DNA of 64,000 bases from Solibacillus sp. FSL H8-0538. GTDB taxonomy: Bacteria; Bacillota; Bacilli; Bacillales_A; Planococcaceae. Position 1 is the first letter of the stretch, and each line of letters starts with the position of its first letter. The translations under genes were made by a program, and so were the position numbers. The notes below the pieces were generated by a model. It had not been told where the DNA came from and ran no database searches. It was given only the letters and a program-made list of their open reading frames with translations. The DNA lies in contig NZ_JBBOPI010000001.1 in NCBI RefSeq assembly GCF_038003525.1, forward strand, positions 1,293,001 to 1,357,000. Reading direction: 5' to 3'. Below, one piece after another: positions 38,123-47,032 of this stretch.

Positions 38123-39165
38123 TTGACAACATTTAAAATTCCAACGATTGATGACGTGGCACGGCAAGAAGCGAGCCGTTACATTGATTCATTAACAAAG
38201 CCACAGGGGGGAGTCTTGGTCGCTTAGAAGAACTTGCCATTGCGGTTGCAGGTATGACAGGACAAGTAAAACTTGATTTACAACCTGGTATTTTAATATT
38301 TGCAGCAGATCATGGCATTGTTGCTGAAGGGGTTTCGGCTTTTCCACAAGAAGGAACGGTACAAATGGCGTTAAATATGGTCGATGGTGGTGCGGGCATT
38401 AACGTGTTCGGTCGTCAAATTGGTGCGGACGTAACTGTTTATGACGAAGGTGTGTTAACGGATTTTGACACAGATGGCGTTGTAAACAAGAAAGTACGTC
38501 GGGCAACAGGAAACTTTGTAAAAGAACGTGCAATGACGATTGATGAAGCAAAACAAGCGGTTCTTGTTGGGTACGAAGCGGCTAAGAGAAAGATAGCGTG
38601 CGGTGTTGGCTGTTTAATCGTGGAGGAAGTAGGTATTGGTAATACTACACCAAGTAGTGCATGCTTTGCTGCGATGACAAAAATCGATCCGAGTGAGCTT
38701 GTTGGACGTGGGACAGGTATTTCGGTCACGCAACTTGTACATAAAGCAGATATTATTCGTGCTGCAATTGGCTTCCATAGTGCTGATGGACAAAATGGTT
38801 ATGAGCTCCTTAGTCAAGTGGGAGGGTTAGAAATGGGGGCAATGGCAGGTGTGATGATTGATGCTGCTGAAAATCGCGTGCCAATTTCACTGGACGGCTT
38901 TATTTGTATGGTTTCTACTTGTATTGCTCGATTACTTGCACCAGGCGTTGAAGAGTATATGATTGTCGGTCACCGCTCTATGGAACCAGGTCATTCAAAA
39001 GCAATTGAATTTCTCGGCAAAGATCCACTTGTTGAATTAAACCTACGTCTCGGTGAAGGTACCGGTGCAGCGATTGCCTATCCGATACTTCTAGCAGCCA
39101 ATGCGATGATTAAGGAAATGGCAACGTTTGAAAGTGCTAACGTTGCGAAGAAGACTGAAATTTAA
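38123..39165 (+). pseudogene. cobT: cobT with frameshift in a G6 tract
   Basis: CobT transfers phosphoribose from nicotinate mononucleotide to dimethylbenzimidazole for cobalamin lower-ligand assembly. TTG 38123, preceded by GGGAG, opens a frame that reads LTKPQGG and stops at TAG 38225. The family motif KPxGSLGRLEELA continues in another frame from AGT 38212. The break is at the run of six G (38206-38211): four or seven G would restore one protein of about 346 residues, the normal size. The rest, including the catalytic LGEGTGAA, is intact. It could be a sequencing error, a phase-variable tract, a recoding site or a young pseudogene. No other cobalamin genes or B12 riboswitch are nearby. Confidence 0.88.
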
Positions 39166-39193
39166 TGAAGCGCTACAACAAATAAATATAGAA

Positions 39194-39229
39194 AGAAGTC
39201 TGTCCAAATGGTTCAGACTTCTTTTTTTT
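39194..39229 (+). terminator. Intrinsic terminator after cobT
   Basis: A 9-bp stem, AGAAGTCTG against CAGACTTCT, is followed by eight T's. Confidence 0.9.
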
Positions 39230-39370
39230 AATCATATGATGTGTTAGTAGTTCCAGTTGCCAATTTGAAGTTATGACGGACGGTTGAGGACATTATTCAG
39301 TATACCAAAAACGAATATGAGAAAAGTGTTTGACCAGGCTTTATCATTCCATATTAGGAGGGATTGTTTA

Positions 39371-39736
39371 ATGAAAAACTTGATTCATATGATCATAACA
39401 GCAGCAATTTTAGTCTTTATTTATTACGTAACACATGGTCAACTAGATTTAAATGTACTGCTATTTATTGCAATTATTATGTTGATTCTGATTGTGTCGA
39501 GTGTACTCGCGACAAAAATGCATCCGCAACATGCAGAGAAACTTGGACTCATAATAAGCTTTTCTATCATCGTATTGTTTGGGCCCTGTTTTGCAGTATA
39601 TGGAGCATTAGGTGACCTGGCGGAGCCTTTAACAAGCGAGGTGTTTATGCGCTGTATATTAATGTTTTCAATAGCGCCGATTATATGGTTAGCTGCAGTT
39701 ATTCTTTCTTACCGTCATTATTTTATTCAACATTAG
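39371..39736 (+). CDS. Small four-helix membrane protein, unknown
   Basis: A 121-residue protein with four hydrophobic segments, about 4-20, 25-44, 56-78 and 92-112, and short loops. I take ATG 39371, preceded by AGGAGGGA at 39356-39363; the open frame extends 29 codons further up but without a good ribosome binding site. I do not recognise the family. It stands alone between the cobT terminator and a promoter for the LysM-3D gene. Confidence 0.7.
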   Translation: MKNLIHMIITAAILVFIYYVTHGQLDLNVLLFIAIIMLILIVSSVLATKMHPQHAEKLGLIISFSIIVLFGPCFAVYGALGDLAEPLTSEVFMRCILMFSIAPIIWLAAVILSYRHYFIQH

Positions 39737-39821
39737 AATTATTACAAATATTTCTGGATTTAGCATGGATGTTTGGGAAAGGATGAAAAATTATCAACAG
39801 TATTGAAATGTTTTTGTCACA

Positions 39822-39850
39822 TTCACAGGGATAAGATTGATTAGTATAAT
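39822..39850 (+). promoter_or_regulatory. Promoter of the LysM-3D gene
   Basis: TTCACA at 39822-39827 and TATAAT at 39845-39850 are separated by exactly 17 bases. Transcription from here would give a 5' leader of about 190 bases. A second TATAAT at 39950-39955 has only a weak -35. Confidence 0.65.
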
Positions 39851-39955
39851 AAAATTTGCTAAAAAAGTACTGGAATATCATGAATAGCTCAGTTAATTTA
39901 TTAATGTAAAATAACATTGGGAAATGTTTCAAATGTAATTTGTTATATATATAAT

Positions 39956-40046
39956 TGTAATAGTTTTGAAATATTAGAAGTGTACAATTAAACCTAGGTA
40001 ATAAAGTTGCGGTTTATACTGCGAAAACTAGGAGGATTGTACTCAT
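39956..40046 (+). promoter_or_regulatory. Leader of the LysM-3D gene with WalR-like site and SD-masking hairpin
   Basis: TGTAAT-N5-TGAAAT at 39956-39972 is close to the WalR direct repeat TGTWAH-N5-TGTWAH, with one mismatch. Further on, CCTAG at 39993-39997 can pair with CTAGG at 40028-40032, which overlaps the AGGAGG ribosome binding site. AAACC at 39990-39994 can instead pair with GGTTT at 40011-40015, so the two stems exclude one another. The rest of 39737-40046 is AT-rich with no gene. Confidence 0.35.
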
Positions 40047-40610
40047 ATGATGTTAAAAAAGGTTTTGGCTTTAGCAAGTGCAATAACATTTAGTTGTGTA
40101 CTGTTTGTCAATACAACTTTTGCTGCAACCCATACAGTAAAATCCGGTGAAACACTTGAAAAAATTTCTGAGAAATACGAAACGACAGTGGATGTACTAC
40201 TTGACTTAAATGATTTAAAAAGTACGGAAGAAGCAGAGTTAGGATTGGTACTACAGCTCCCAAGTCATATTAAAAATAAACCAGCCGTTCAGATTGACGA
40301 AGAAGAAGAACTAGATGTAGTAAAAACGTTCAAAGTATCTGCATCCGCGTACACAGCATATTGTACCGGATGTTCAGGATTTTCAAGAACGGGCATTAAC
40401 CTACGAAAAGATCCAGGTATTAAAGTCATTTCTGTAGATCCGAAAGTCATTCCACTAGGTACAAAGGTTTGGGTGGAAGGCTACGGTATTGCGATTGCTG
40501 GGGATACAGGTGGCTCAATTAAAGGCAATAAAATCGATATTCTTGTTGCAGATAAAGCAACAGCCTACAAATGGGGACGCCGAACAGTGACGGTGAAGAT
40601 TTTAAAATAA
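40047..40610 (+). CDS. Secreted LysM plus 3D-domain cell-wall protein (YocH-like)
   Basis: A 187-residue protein with a signal peptide (about 1-26), one LysM peptidoglycan-binding module (about 28-72, HTVKSGETLEKISEKYETTV) and a C-terminal 3D domain (about 95-187) with the conserved aspartates in AGDTGGSIKGNKIDILV. The 3D fold is the lytic-transglycosylase-like MltA-type barrel, so it probably cleaves or remodels peptidoglycan. B. subtilis YocH has the same plan and is controlled by WalRK. AGGAGGA precedes ATG 40047 (ATG 40050 is possible). A terminator follows. Confidence 0.9.
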   Translation: MMLKKVLALASAITFSCVLFVNTTFAATHTVKSGETLEKISEKYETTVDVLLDLNDLKSTEEAELGLVLQLPSHIKNKPAVQIDEEEELDVVKTFKVSASAYTAYCTGCSGFSRTGINLRKDPGIKVISVDPKVIPLGTKVWVEGYGIAIAGDTGGSIKGNKIDILVADKATAYKWGRRTVTVKILK

Positions 40611-40625
40611 TTTGCTAGGCAGCTT

Positions 40626-40672
40626 AAGGGCTGTGCCAAAGGTGGTAATATAACCTTTTGGCACAGCCTTTA
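40626..40672 (+). terminator. Intrinsic terminator after the LysM-3D gene
   Basis: Long arms (GGCTGTGCCAAAGG against CCTTTTGGCACAGCC) are followed by TTTATT. Confidence 0.85.
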
Positions 40673-40759
40673 TTATTGTCTATGGAAGTCAATTTCTTAT
40701 AAACGTCAAAAGGTAGAATGAAAGCATCATTCTCTCATTTAACACCGATCATTTTCTTG

Positions 40760-40765
40760 TATACT
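40760..40765 (+). promoter_or_regulatory. -10 element upstream of the sugar kinase gene
   Basis: TATACT at 40760-40765 with TTTAAC 16 bases upstream may drive the micro-ORF at 40797 and the kinase gene. Confidence 0.4.
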
Positions 40766-40796
40766 AAAAGGAACGAATTACAGGTGGTGTTTCCAA

Positions 40797-40841
40797 ATGA
40801 GTGCAACCCAAACATCCCTTGAGCCTATAAATCGCACTTAA
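40797..40841 (+). CDS. Possible 14-codon leader ORF or gene remnant
   Basis: ATG 40797 is eight bases after AGGTGGTG and reads MSATQTSLEPINRT before TAA. The good ribosome binding site and nearby promoter suggest that it is translated. It is either a short leader peptide or the surviving head of a lost gene. No regulatory pattern, such as a run of one codon, is visible. Confidence 0.35.
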   Translation: MSATQTSLEPINRT

Positions 40842-40871
40842 GAATCCAAGAAGTATAGTAAAGGAGAGAAC

Positions 40872-41822
40872 ATGATGACAAATTCCGTATTATGTATTGG
40901 CGAGCTGCTAGTTGATTTTTTCAGTATGGAAGTGGATGTAGATTTAAATAAAGCGCAGCACTTTGAAAAACAAGCAGGTGGTGCCCCTGCGAATGTGTGC
41001 GCGGCAATTGTGAAACTTGGAGGTAGAGCTGTTTTTGCTGGGAAAGTAGGCAATGATGCATTTGGTCATTTTTTAGAGCAAACACTAGTGGATGCAGGGG
41101 TAGGTATAGACTTTCTTGTGAAGGATGGCGAAGTTCCAACAACACTCGCTTTTGTATCAAGAGTAGCAGGGGGTGAGCGCGACTTCTTATTTAATCGCGG
41201 TGCGGATGCACAGTTCACACGCGCAGATGTGGATGAAACAACTTTCATTCAGTACAAACTTGTTCATTTCGGTTCGGCAACGGCACTATTGAGCGATCCA
41301 TTTTATTCGGCATATACGCATTTTTACGAGCAATTTCATGCGCAGGGCTCATTTTTATCATTTGATCCCAATTACCGTGAAGATTTATGGAAGGGGCACC
41401 GTACGGAATTTATTGAGAGGTGCCAGCCATTTTTACAGCGTGCTCAATTTGTGAAGGTAAGCGAGGAGGAACTGGAGATTTTAACAGGTCAATCATCGCT
41501 CTCAGTAGGTGTCGCGCGAATGCATGATTTAGGCGTTAAGTGGCTTGCCGTGACATGTGGAGAGGCGGGTACGTATTTCTCAGACGGGGATACGCTCGTG
41601 CAAATACCTTCTATTAAAATAGTGTCCATTGATTCCACCGGTGCGGGGGATGCGTTTGTTGGGGCGATGCTCTGTCAGTTTGCGCAACAAGCGGAGCCAG
41701 GAGCAGTGAAGCAGGAAAAGTTACTAAAAATGGTGGCGTTTGCGAATCGAGTTGGCGCTAAAGTTTGTGAAAAAGTTGGTGCCATCACCGCGCTCCCAGA
41801 ACTAGCAGATGTGCTAGAATAG
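40872..41822 (+). CDS. PfkB-family carbohydrate kinase (fructokinase-like)
   Basis: A 316-residue ribokinase-fold kinase. PfkB signature 1 (GGAPANVCAAIVKLGG) and signature 2 with the catalytic aspartate (DSTGAGDAFVGA) are both present. It resembles bacterial fructokinases, but the sugar cannot be fixed from sequence by eye. AAAGGAGAG precedes ATG 40872 (or 40875). The next gene, a DUF423 protein, follows after 22 bases. Confidence 0.88.
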   Translation: MMTNSVLCIGELLVDFFSMEVDVDLNKAQHFEKQAGGAPANVCAAIVKLGGRAVFAGKVGNDAFGHFLEQTLVDAGVGIDFLVKDGEVPTTLAFVSRVAGGERDFLFNRGADAQFTRADVDETTFIQYKLVHFGSATALLSDPFYSAYTHFYEQFHAQGSFLSFDPNYREDLWKGHRTEFIERCQPFLQRAQFVKVSEEELEILTGQSSLSVGVARMHDLGVKWLAVTCGEAGTYFSDGDTLVQIPSIKIVSIDSTGAGDAFVGAMLCQFAQQAEPGAVKQEKLLKMVAFANRVGAKVCEKVGAITALPELADVLE

Positions 41823-41844
41823 ACTGGATAGGAGGGTTAACTAT

Positions 41845-42210
41845 ATGAAAATAGCTTTATTACTAGGTGCCATTTTTGCTTTATTTGCTGTCGCGCTCGG
41901 GGCATTTGGCGCACACGCACTGAAAGACAAATTTGCAGAACCACGCTATGCGGAAACATGGGAAACGGCTGTCCGTTATCAAATGTATCATGGGCTCGCA
42001 TTATTATGTGTTGGAATTATGGATGATGTATTTGGTGGGATGGTAGGCCTTACATGGGCAACATACTTACTAGCAGCAGGTGTCATCGTATTCTCAGGTA
42101 GCTTGTATGTGCTGTCAATCACAGGCATTCGTAAGCTTGGTGCTATTACTCCAATTGGTGGGGTTCTATTACTTGCTGGCTGGGGTTGTGTCATTGCAGC
42201 CATTTTATAA
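41845..42210 (+). CDS. DUF423 (YwdK-type) membrane protein
   Basis: A 121-residue protein with four membrane helices. The N-terminal GAFGAHALKD motif and the MYHGLALL segment are diagnostic of DUF423. Function is unknown. GGAGGG precedes ATG 41845. It probably shares a transcript with the upstream sugar kinase. Confidence 0.9.
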   Translation: MKIALLLGAIFALFAVALGAFGAHALKDKFAEPRYAETWETAVRYQMYHGLALLCVGIMDDVFGGMVGLTWATYLLAAGVIVFSGSLYVLSITGIRKLGAITPIGGVLLLAGWGCVIAAIL

Positions 42211-42320
42211 ATAAGAAAATGTTTACTGTAAATGGTCTTTATATAGTACATTTTAATTTGCAAATCATTCATTGCGTTCCATAATTTTACATGATATCGT
42301 GAAACTGAGGTGAAAGTTGA

Positions 42321-43658
42321 ATGAAACAATTTGATGTAGCAATAATCGGCGCGGGTCCAGGGGGCTATGTGGCAGCCATTCATGCGGCTAAAAGAGGGAT
42401 GAGCGTAGCGCTTGTAGAAAAGGGAAAGGTAGGCGGCGCATGTTATAATGTCGGCTGTATTCCGTCTAAAATTATGCTTGAACATAGTAAGCTTGTTCAG
42501 GAAATCCAGCGCGGCAAGGACTGGGGCATTACTGTTCCCCTGGTAAACATTGATTTCCCGAAATTAATGAAACGTAAAGATATTGTCGTACAGCAGTTAT
42601 TAGCTAATATTGAAGGTTTTATTGAAAGTGCAAAAATTACGATGTACCGTGGTGAGGCAAGCGTATCAGCTGATCGGATCGTGTACGTTGGTGAGGAAGC
42701 GTTTGAAGCGAAAAATGTTATACTCGCAACAGGAAGTCGACCTTTTGTACCGCCATTTAAAGGGATTGAAACGGCTACCTATTTTACGACGGATACTTTT
42801 TTTGATATCGCACAATTACCAAAGCAGCTAACAATTATTGGTGGTGGAGTTATTGCGATTGAAATGGCGTTTAGTTTAGCACCACTGGGAACAAAAGTTA
42901 CTGTGTTAAACCATAGCGCGGACATTTTGCAAACCGAAGAAGCAGATGCACGCCCAATCATTAGAGAAAAAATGGCGAAACTAGGGATTGAGCTTGTATT
43001 AGACTTTAGTTTTGAAGCAATTAAGGGCCATGAAATACATACATCAAAAGGCGTTTATACATACGAAAATTTATTATTTGCAACAGGGCGCCGTCCGAAC
43101 GTGGAAATCGCGGAAAGTTTAGGCCTTGCGATGGACGGACGTTTAATTGCAGTGAATGAGCATTACGAAACGAGTATTCCCGGGATTTATGCAATTGGGG
43201 ACTTAGTTGGCGGCTACCAGCTAGCACACTCTGCCTCGGCGGAAGGCAAGCATGCAATCGATTCGATGCTAGGGGAGCACCCTATACCTGTCAATCAAAC
43301 CAACATCCCACGCTGCGTCTATACAAATCCTGAAATTGCAACATTCGGCTTACTTGAGCATGAAGTGTCAGAAGAAGCCATCGTCACAAAAATAGCACTC
43401 CCAACAAATCCGAAAGCATTGATGGAAGGCAATACAGAAGGCTTTATAAAGCTGATTACTGCAACATTAGGCGGCCGAATTTTAGGTGCCTGCGTAGTTG
43501 GAGATGGGGCAACGGAAATTCTGAATTCTATGCTAGCGGTGAAGGTGGCAGGTGGAACTGCGAAGGATTTAGAAGGTATGATTTTCCCACATCCGACTGT
43601 GAGTGAGCATATTGGTGATGTTGCTGGGGCGGTGTTTGGATTGGGGATCCATTTTTAA
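42321..43658 (+). CDS. lpdA: Dihydrolipoyl dehydrogenase (stand-alone)
   Basis: A 445-residue flavoprotein disulfide reductase. It has the FAD motif GAGPGGYVAA, the redox disulfide in GGACYNVGCIPSK (CxxxxC), the NAD motif GGGVIAIEMAF, an ATGRRPN segment and the C-terminal HPTVSEH with the active-site histidine. It is a little shorter than usual (about 460-470) and has Ala-Cys-Tyr where Thr-Cys-Leu is common. No E1 or E2 genes of a 2-oxoacid complex are nearby, so its partner is unclear. It may serve a lipoyl-protein complex encoded elsewhere. Confidence 0.9.
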   Translation: MKQFDVAIIGAGPGGYVAAIHAAKRGMSVALVEKGKVGGACYNVGCIPSKIMLEHSKLVQEIQRGKDWGITVPLVNIDFPKLMKRKDIVVQQLLANIEGFIESAKITMYRGEASVSADRIVYVGEEAFEAKNVILATGSRPFVPPFKGIETATYFTTDTFFDIAQLPKQLTIIGGGVIAIEMAFSLAPLGTKVTVLNHSADILQTEEADARPIIREKMAKLGIELVLDFSFEAIKGHEIHTSKGVYTYENLLFATGRRPNVEIAESLGLAMDGRLIAVNEHYETSIPGIYAIGDLVGGYQLAHSASAEGKHAIDSMLGEHPIPVNQTNIPRCVYTNPEIATFGLLEHEVSEEAIVTKIALPTNPKALMEGNTEGFIKLITATLGGRILGACVVGDGATEILNSMLAVKVAGGTAKDLEGMIFPHPTVSEHIGDVAGAVFGLGIHF

Positions 43659-43828
43659 ATAAATCTAAGAGTATAACATAATATTGAATATTTAGTATGC
43701 ATGGAATAATGCTTAGAGTTGTATTTTTATCTGTCATCGTAATTATTTTTTTCAAAGTGCCATTTCTAACCCAAAACTCTAATTTCTACTATACTCAACT
43801 AGTAATTTTATCAAAAGGACGTGTCGAT

Positions 43829-44170
43829 ATGTCAGACGAACAGCGCTTAATTGCGCTTGAAAAAGAAGTGGAAGATGTGTTGTTTCGGCTAATGGAGTTA
43901 GAGGTAATAGAAGAGATTGCAGAGATGAGCTTTGTATTTGCGGGGTTACTTGCATCACTGCAGGAGCATGAGCTAATTAGCTTTAAGCTTGATATGTTAG
44001 TAAATCCGGAAAATTGTTACCCAGAAACAAAATTGTTACTTGAAAGTTTGCACGAGGTGAAGGAGCGTTATTATCGTCGCCGTAAGTTGTTAACACACCG
44101 AGATATTTTGAAAATTTGGTTGCGTAAAAATAGTCGTTACAAATCGGAGTTTTTACCGACGATGTTTTAA
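43829..44170 (+). CDS. Hypothetical helical protein
   Basis: A 113-residue, acidic N-terminal, basic C-terminal, all-helical protein; the first 35 residues have a coiled-coil rhythm and the last 35 are rich in Arg and Lys (RYYRRRKLLTHRD). I choose ATG 43829 with AAAAGGAC upstream. The open frame extends to 43697, but that part encodes an odd hydrophobic stretch over AT-rich promoter-like DNA. No family recognised. It converges on the ABC operon across a shared terminator. Confidence 0.7.
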   Translation: MSDEQRLIALEKEVEDVLFRLMELEVIEEIAEMSFVFAGLLASLQEHELISFKLDMLVNPENCYPETKLLLESLHEVKERYYRRRKLLTHRDILKIWLRKNSRYKSEFLPTMF

Positions 44171-44202
44171 TATAAAACGTTGCGAATTATGTATTCGTAG
44201 CG

Positions 44203-44244
44203 CACAAAGGCTTGGTTCTCGTTAAACAGAGCCAAGCCTTTGTG
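44203..44244. terminator. Bidirectional terminator between the helical protein gene and the amino acid ABC operon
   Basis: A 13-bp stem, 44203-44215 against 44232-44244, with inner pairing. T tracts are weak on both sides. Confidence 0.65.
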
Positions 44245-44246
44245 AA

Positions 44247-44996
44247 TTATTTAGATGATGTTTTTTGTAAAAATGCTTTAGTCCGTTCATGTTGTGGATT
44301 GTCGAATAATTCGTCGGGATGATTTGCTTCGATAATTTCGCCGCCATCCATAAAGACGACTTTATTCGCAACTTCTTGAGCAAAGCCCATTTCATGTGTA
44401 ACGACGATCATTGTCATATGTTCTTCAGCGAGGTCCTTCATTACTTTTAACACTTCGCCTGTTAGCTCCGGATCGAGTGCAGAGGTGGGTTCATCGAATA
44501 ATAAAATTTGCGGGTTCATCATAAGTGCTCGCGCAATGGCTACACGTTGTTTTTGACCGCCAGATAGATTGGCAGGGTAGACATGCGCCTTGTCTGTTAA
44601 GCCTACTTTTTGTAAGAGATCTTGACTGCGTTTTTGAATCGCTTCAGCAGATTCGGTTTTAAGTAAAGTTGGTGAGATTTCTAAGTTTTCCTTCACCGTT
44701 AAATGAGGAAACAGATTGAAATGCTGGAATACCATGCCCATTTTTGCGGTAATTTTTTTTACCTCTTGTGGCTTTGCGTACACACCATCTTTTACTAAAT
44801 AATCGCCCTCAACAAGGATGCTCCCGCCGTTAATTTGTTCTAAATGAACTAAGCTGCGTAGCATTGTACTTTTTCCTGAACCAGAAGGCCCAATGACGGC
44901 AACTACATCATTTTTTTCAATATTAAATGAAATTTGTTTCAATACTTGTAATTGATCGAACGATTTTTTCAAATTCGATATTTCGATAAGAGCCAT
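44247..44996 (-). CDS. Polar amino acid ABC transporter, ATPase (GlnQ type)
   Basis: A 249-residue ATPase with Walker [10 protein letters not shown], signature [15 protein letters not shown], Walker [12 protein letters not shown] and H-loop VTHE. It is closest in plan to GlnQ/TcyN-like importers. I choose ATG 44996, preceded by AGAGGTG, over the ATG at 45005, which lies in that site. It is the distal gene of an operon with the permease (14 bases upstream) and the binding protein. Confidence 0.93.
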   Translation of the reverse strand: MALIEISNLKKSFDQLQVLKQISFNIEKNDVVAVIGPSGSGKSTMLRSLVHLEQINGGSILVEGDYLVKDGVYAKPQEVKKITAKMGMVFQHFNLFPHLTVKENLEISPTLLKTESAEAIQKRSQDLLQKVGLTDKAHVYPANLSGGQKQRVAIARALMMNPQILLFDEPTSALDPELTGEVLKVMKDLAEEHMTMIVVTHEMGFAQEVANKVVFMDGGEIIEANHPDELFDNPQHERTKAFLQKTSSK

Positions 44997-45010
44997 CGTA
45001 TGCACCTCTT

Positions 45011-45667
45011 TTATTCAAATTTAAAGCGTCTTTCCAACCATTTAAAGAAGATCGTTAACAGCAGCGTCATGACTAAATATATAGCACCAGCGATGAAATA
45101 TGGAACGATTGTAAAGTCACGGTTTACGGCTGTTTGCGCGAAATGGAGCAATTCAGGAACGGCAACTGCATAAAGAAGGGCTGTATCTTTAATCAGTGTC
45201 ACGGATTCATTCGATATAGCAGGAAGCGCCACTCGGAACATTTGTGGCAAAATAATGCGCGTTATCGTTTGCCATTTAGTTAAGCCTAACACTTGTGCAG
45301 CTTCGTATTGACCTTTATCAACCGAGAGCAAGCCACCACGGAAAATCTCAGCAAAATACGCTGCATAATTTAATGAGAAGCCTAAGCATGCTGCTACAAA
45401 ACGGTCCAATACTAAATATTCACCAATGCCCGGAATCATCGGTAATCCGAAACAAATGACTAATAATTGTAATAAGAGCGGCGTCCCACGCATGACGTAA
45501 ATATATGTATGCGCTGACCAAGAGAGCGCTTTAAAGCGACTTTTTACAGCGAGTGTCAATAAAAATCCGAATGGAATCGAGATAAGAATCGCAATAATGA
45601 ACAATAGAACGGTCATTTTGGCGCCTTCAAGCATCGGTAAAACCATTGTATTAAAATAGTCGGACAT
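45011..45667 (-). CDS. Polar amino acid ABC transporter, permease
   Basis: A 218-residue His/Glu/Gln/Arg-type permease with about five membrane helices, the [11 protein letters not shown] motif of the family and the EAA-loop segment ([22 protein letters not shown]). ATG 45667 follows GGGAGGG. It is separated from the upstream binding-protein gene by 428 bases holding two repeat elements, an unusual gap inside such an operon. Confidence 0.93.
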   Translation of the reverse strand: MSDYFNTMVLPMLEGAKMTVLLFIIAILISIPFGFLLTLAVKSRFKALSWSAHTYIYVMRGTPLLLQLLVICFGLPMIPGIGEYLVLDRFVAACLGFSLNYAAYFAEIFRGGLLSVDKGQYEAAQVLGLTKWQTITRIILPQMFRVALPAISNESVTLIKDTALLYAVAVPELLHFAQTAVNRDFTIVPYFIAGAIYLVMTLLLTIFFKWLERRFKFE

Positions 45668-45703
45668 CAACGTTTCCCTCCCAAAAAGATAAGTGTTTCA
45701 TTA

Positions 45704-45751
45704 GAAAAGACACAACTCGCCCAAAATAGGCGAGTTGATGTTCTTTCTTAT
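45704..45751. repeat. Dispersed hairpin repeat D, copy 3
   Basis: It reads GACACAACTCGCCC, a short AT loop, then GGCGAGTTGATGTTCTTTCTTATG. The stem is near perfect. The right flank (CTTATGTGG) is shared, in reverse, with the left flank of copy 1. It sits in the leader of the permease gene. Confidence 0.75.
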
Positions 45752-45880
45752 GTGGTTAAGATATTTATATTTTCATAACCATCGAGGAAACTCTTATGTG
45801 TGCAAGTATTTGATTTGTTTATTAAGGGTCTTTACCAAAACATGTCCTTTACTTTAAAAGAAAGTGTACTACTTTAAAGA

Positions 45881-46065
45881 CACATGGAACGGAAGGCGGC
45901 GACTCCTACGGGAAAAGCGTGAGCCTTGAGACCCCGCACGAAGCGTTTAGGAACGAAGGGCTAAGAACGCCACGTCCTGTGGCAACGCCTTCGTGACCAA
46001 CATCGTGTTGGCCCGAGGAGGCTTAAGCCACGCCCGTGGAAAGCGACCGCCTGGAGTGGAATGTG
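45881..46065. repeat. Dispersed GC-rich repeat B inside the ABC operon
   Basis: About 185 bases, far more GC-rich than its surroundings. The ends are inverted: CACAT and AGGCGG on the left pair with CCGCCT and ATGTG on the right. Inside are two small hairpins (GCCACGTCCTGTGGC and CCAACATCGTGTTGG) that recur in repeat C at 57169. It is of the type of the GGAAGGCGGCGACTCC...GGAAAGCGACCGCC repeats scattered in Bacillaceae and Planococcaceae genomes. No open frame of note. Confidence 0.8.
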
Positions 46066-46095
46066 CTATCAAGTTCAGATTTTGGTGTAGAGCCT

Positions 46096-46881
46096 TTATT
46101 TTAAAACTTTATTTTCGCCGAACCATTTTTTAGAAATTTCGGCTGCTGTACCGTCTTCATTCATTTTATCTAAAGCAGCTTGTAATTTTTCGAGTAATGC
46201 TTCATTACCTTTTTTCACACCAATACCATATTGTTCAGGTGCTAATGACTCATCAAGAATTTTAAATGTATCTTGCTCTTGCGTCATATAGTATTCTCCG
46301 ACAACTTCGTCAATAATCACTGCTTGAACGCGGCCTGTTTTTAAATCCGTTAAAGCTAATACATTATCTGAGAATTCTATTACTTTTTTTACTTCGCTAT
46401 GAATCGGATTTGCATTTAGTGCATCCACAGCTGAAGAAAGTGCTTGAACGCCAATTTCCGTACCTGCTAAATCACTTAATGAAGTAAGTGTTGAATCTTT
46501 TAATGTCATGACAACTTGTGAGTTTTCTAAGTATGGTTTTGTAAATAATACTTTTTCTTTACGCTCATCCGTAATTGTGTAACCATTCCAAATTAAATCG
46601 ATACGGCCACTACTTAATTCTGTTTCTTTCGTTTTCCAATCAATTGGTTGGAAAGTTACTTCTACGCCCATATGTTCAGCTGCAGCGCGTGCATAGTCAA
46701 TGTCGAAGCCAACGATTTCATTTTTTTCATCACGGAAGCCCAGTGGTGCAAATTTATCATCAATACCGATGATAATAGTGTCCTTTTCGGCTACGTCATC
46801 CGTTGAAGTTGACGTTCCGCAAGCTGTTAAGACAGTGAGTAATGCTGTAAATGCAAAAAGTAATGTTACAATACGTTTCAT
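46096..46881 (-). CDS. Polar amino acid ABC transporter, substrate-binding lipoprotein
   Basis: A 261-residue SBP_bac_3 family protein with a lipoprotein signal peptide (lipobox LTAC, C21), the ligand-binding opening GIDDKFAPLGFRDEKNEIVGFDIDYARA and the hinge sequence typical of amino acid receptors. It would deliver a polar or sulfur amino acid to the permease encoded downstream. The repeat-filled gap that follows may reduce downstream transcription so that binding protein is made in excess. Confidence 0.92.
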   Translation of the reverse strand: MKRIVTLLFAFTALLTVLTACGTSTSTDDVAEKDTIIIGIDDKFAPLGFRDEKNEIVGFDIDYARAAAEHMGVEVTFQPIDWKTKETELSSGRIDLIWNGYTITDERKEKVLFTKPYLENSQVVMTLKDSTLTSLSDLAGTEIGVQALSSAVDALNANPIHSEVKKVIEFSDNVLALTDLKTGRVQAVIIDEVVGEYYMTQEQDTFKILDESLAPEQYGIGVKKGNEALLEKLQAALDKMNEDGTAAEISKKWFGENKVLK

Positions 46882-47032
46882 TTTTATTATCCCCTTTGTA
46901 TATGTATTTTTCTGCGAATTCCCTTTAGTGTGCTAAATCACTAATACGTTAAAGAGTATCATCGCAAGTTTATTATGTCAATGGGAGATATGATAAGAAT
47001 TAGGGGATAGTATACTTTGAAGTTGGCACTGC

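Noticed and set aside
43697-43828. Hydrophobic 44-residue extension of the helical protein at 43829.
   Set aside because: The DNA is AT-rich and promoter-like, and ATG 43829 has a proper ribosome binding site.
45881-46065. CRISPR array or insertion sequence.
   Set aside because: There is no regular repeat-spacer pattern and no transposase frame; it is a single structured repeat.
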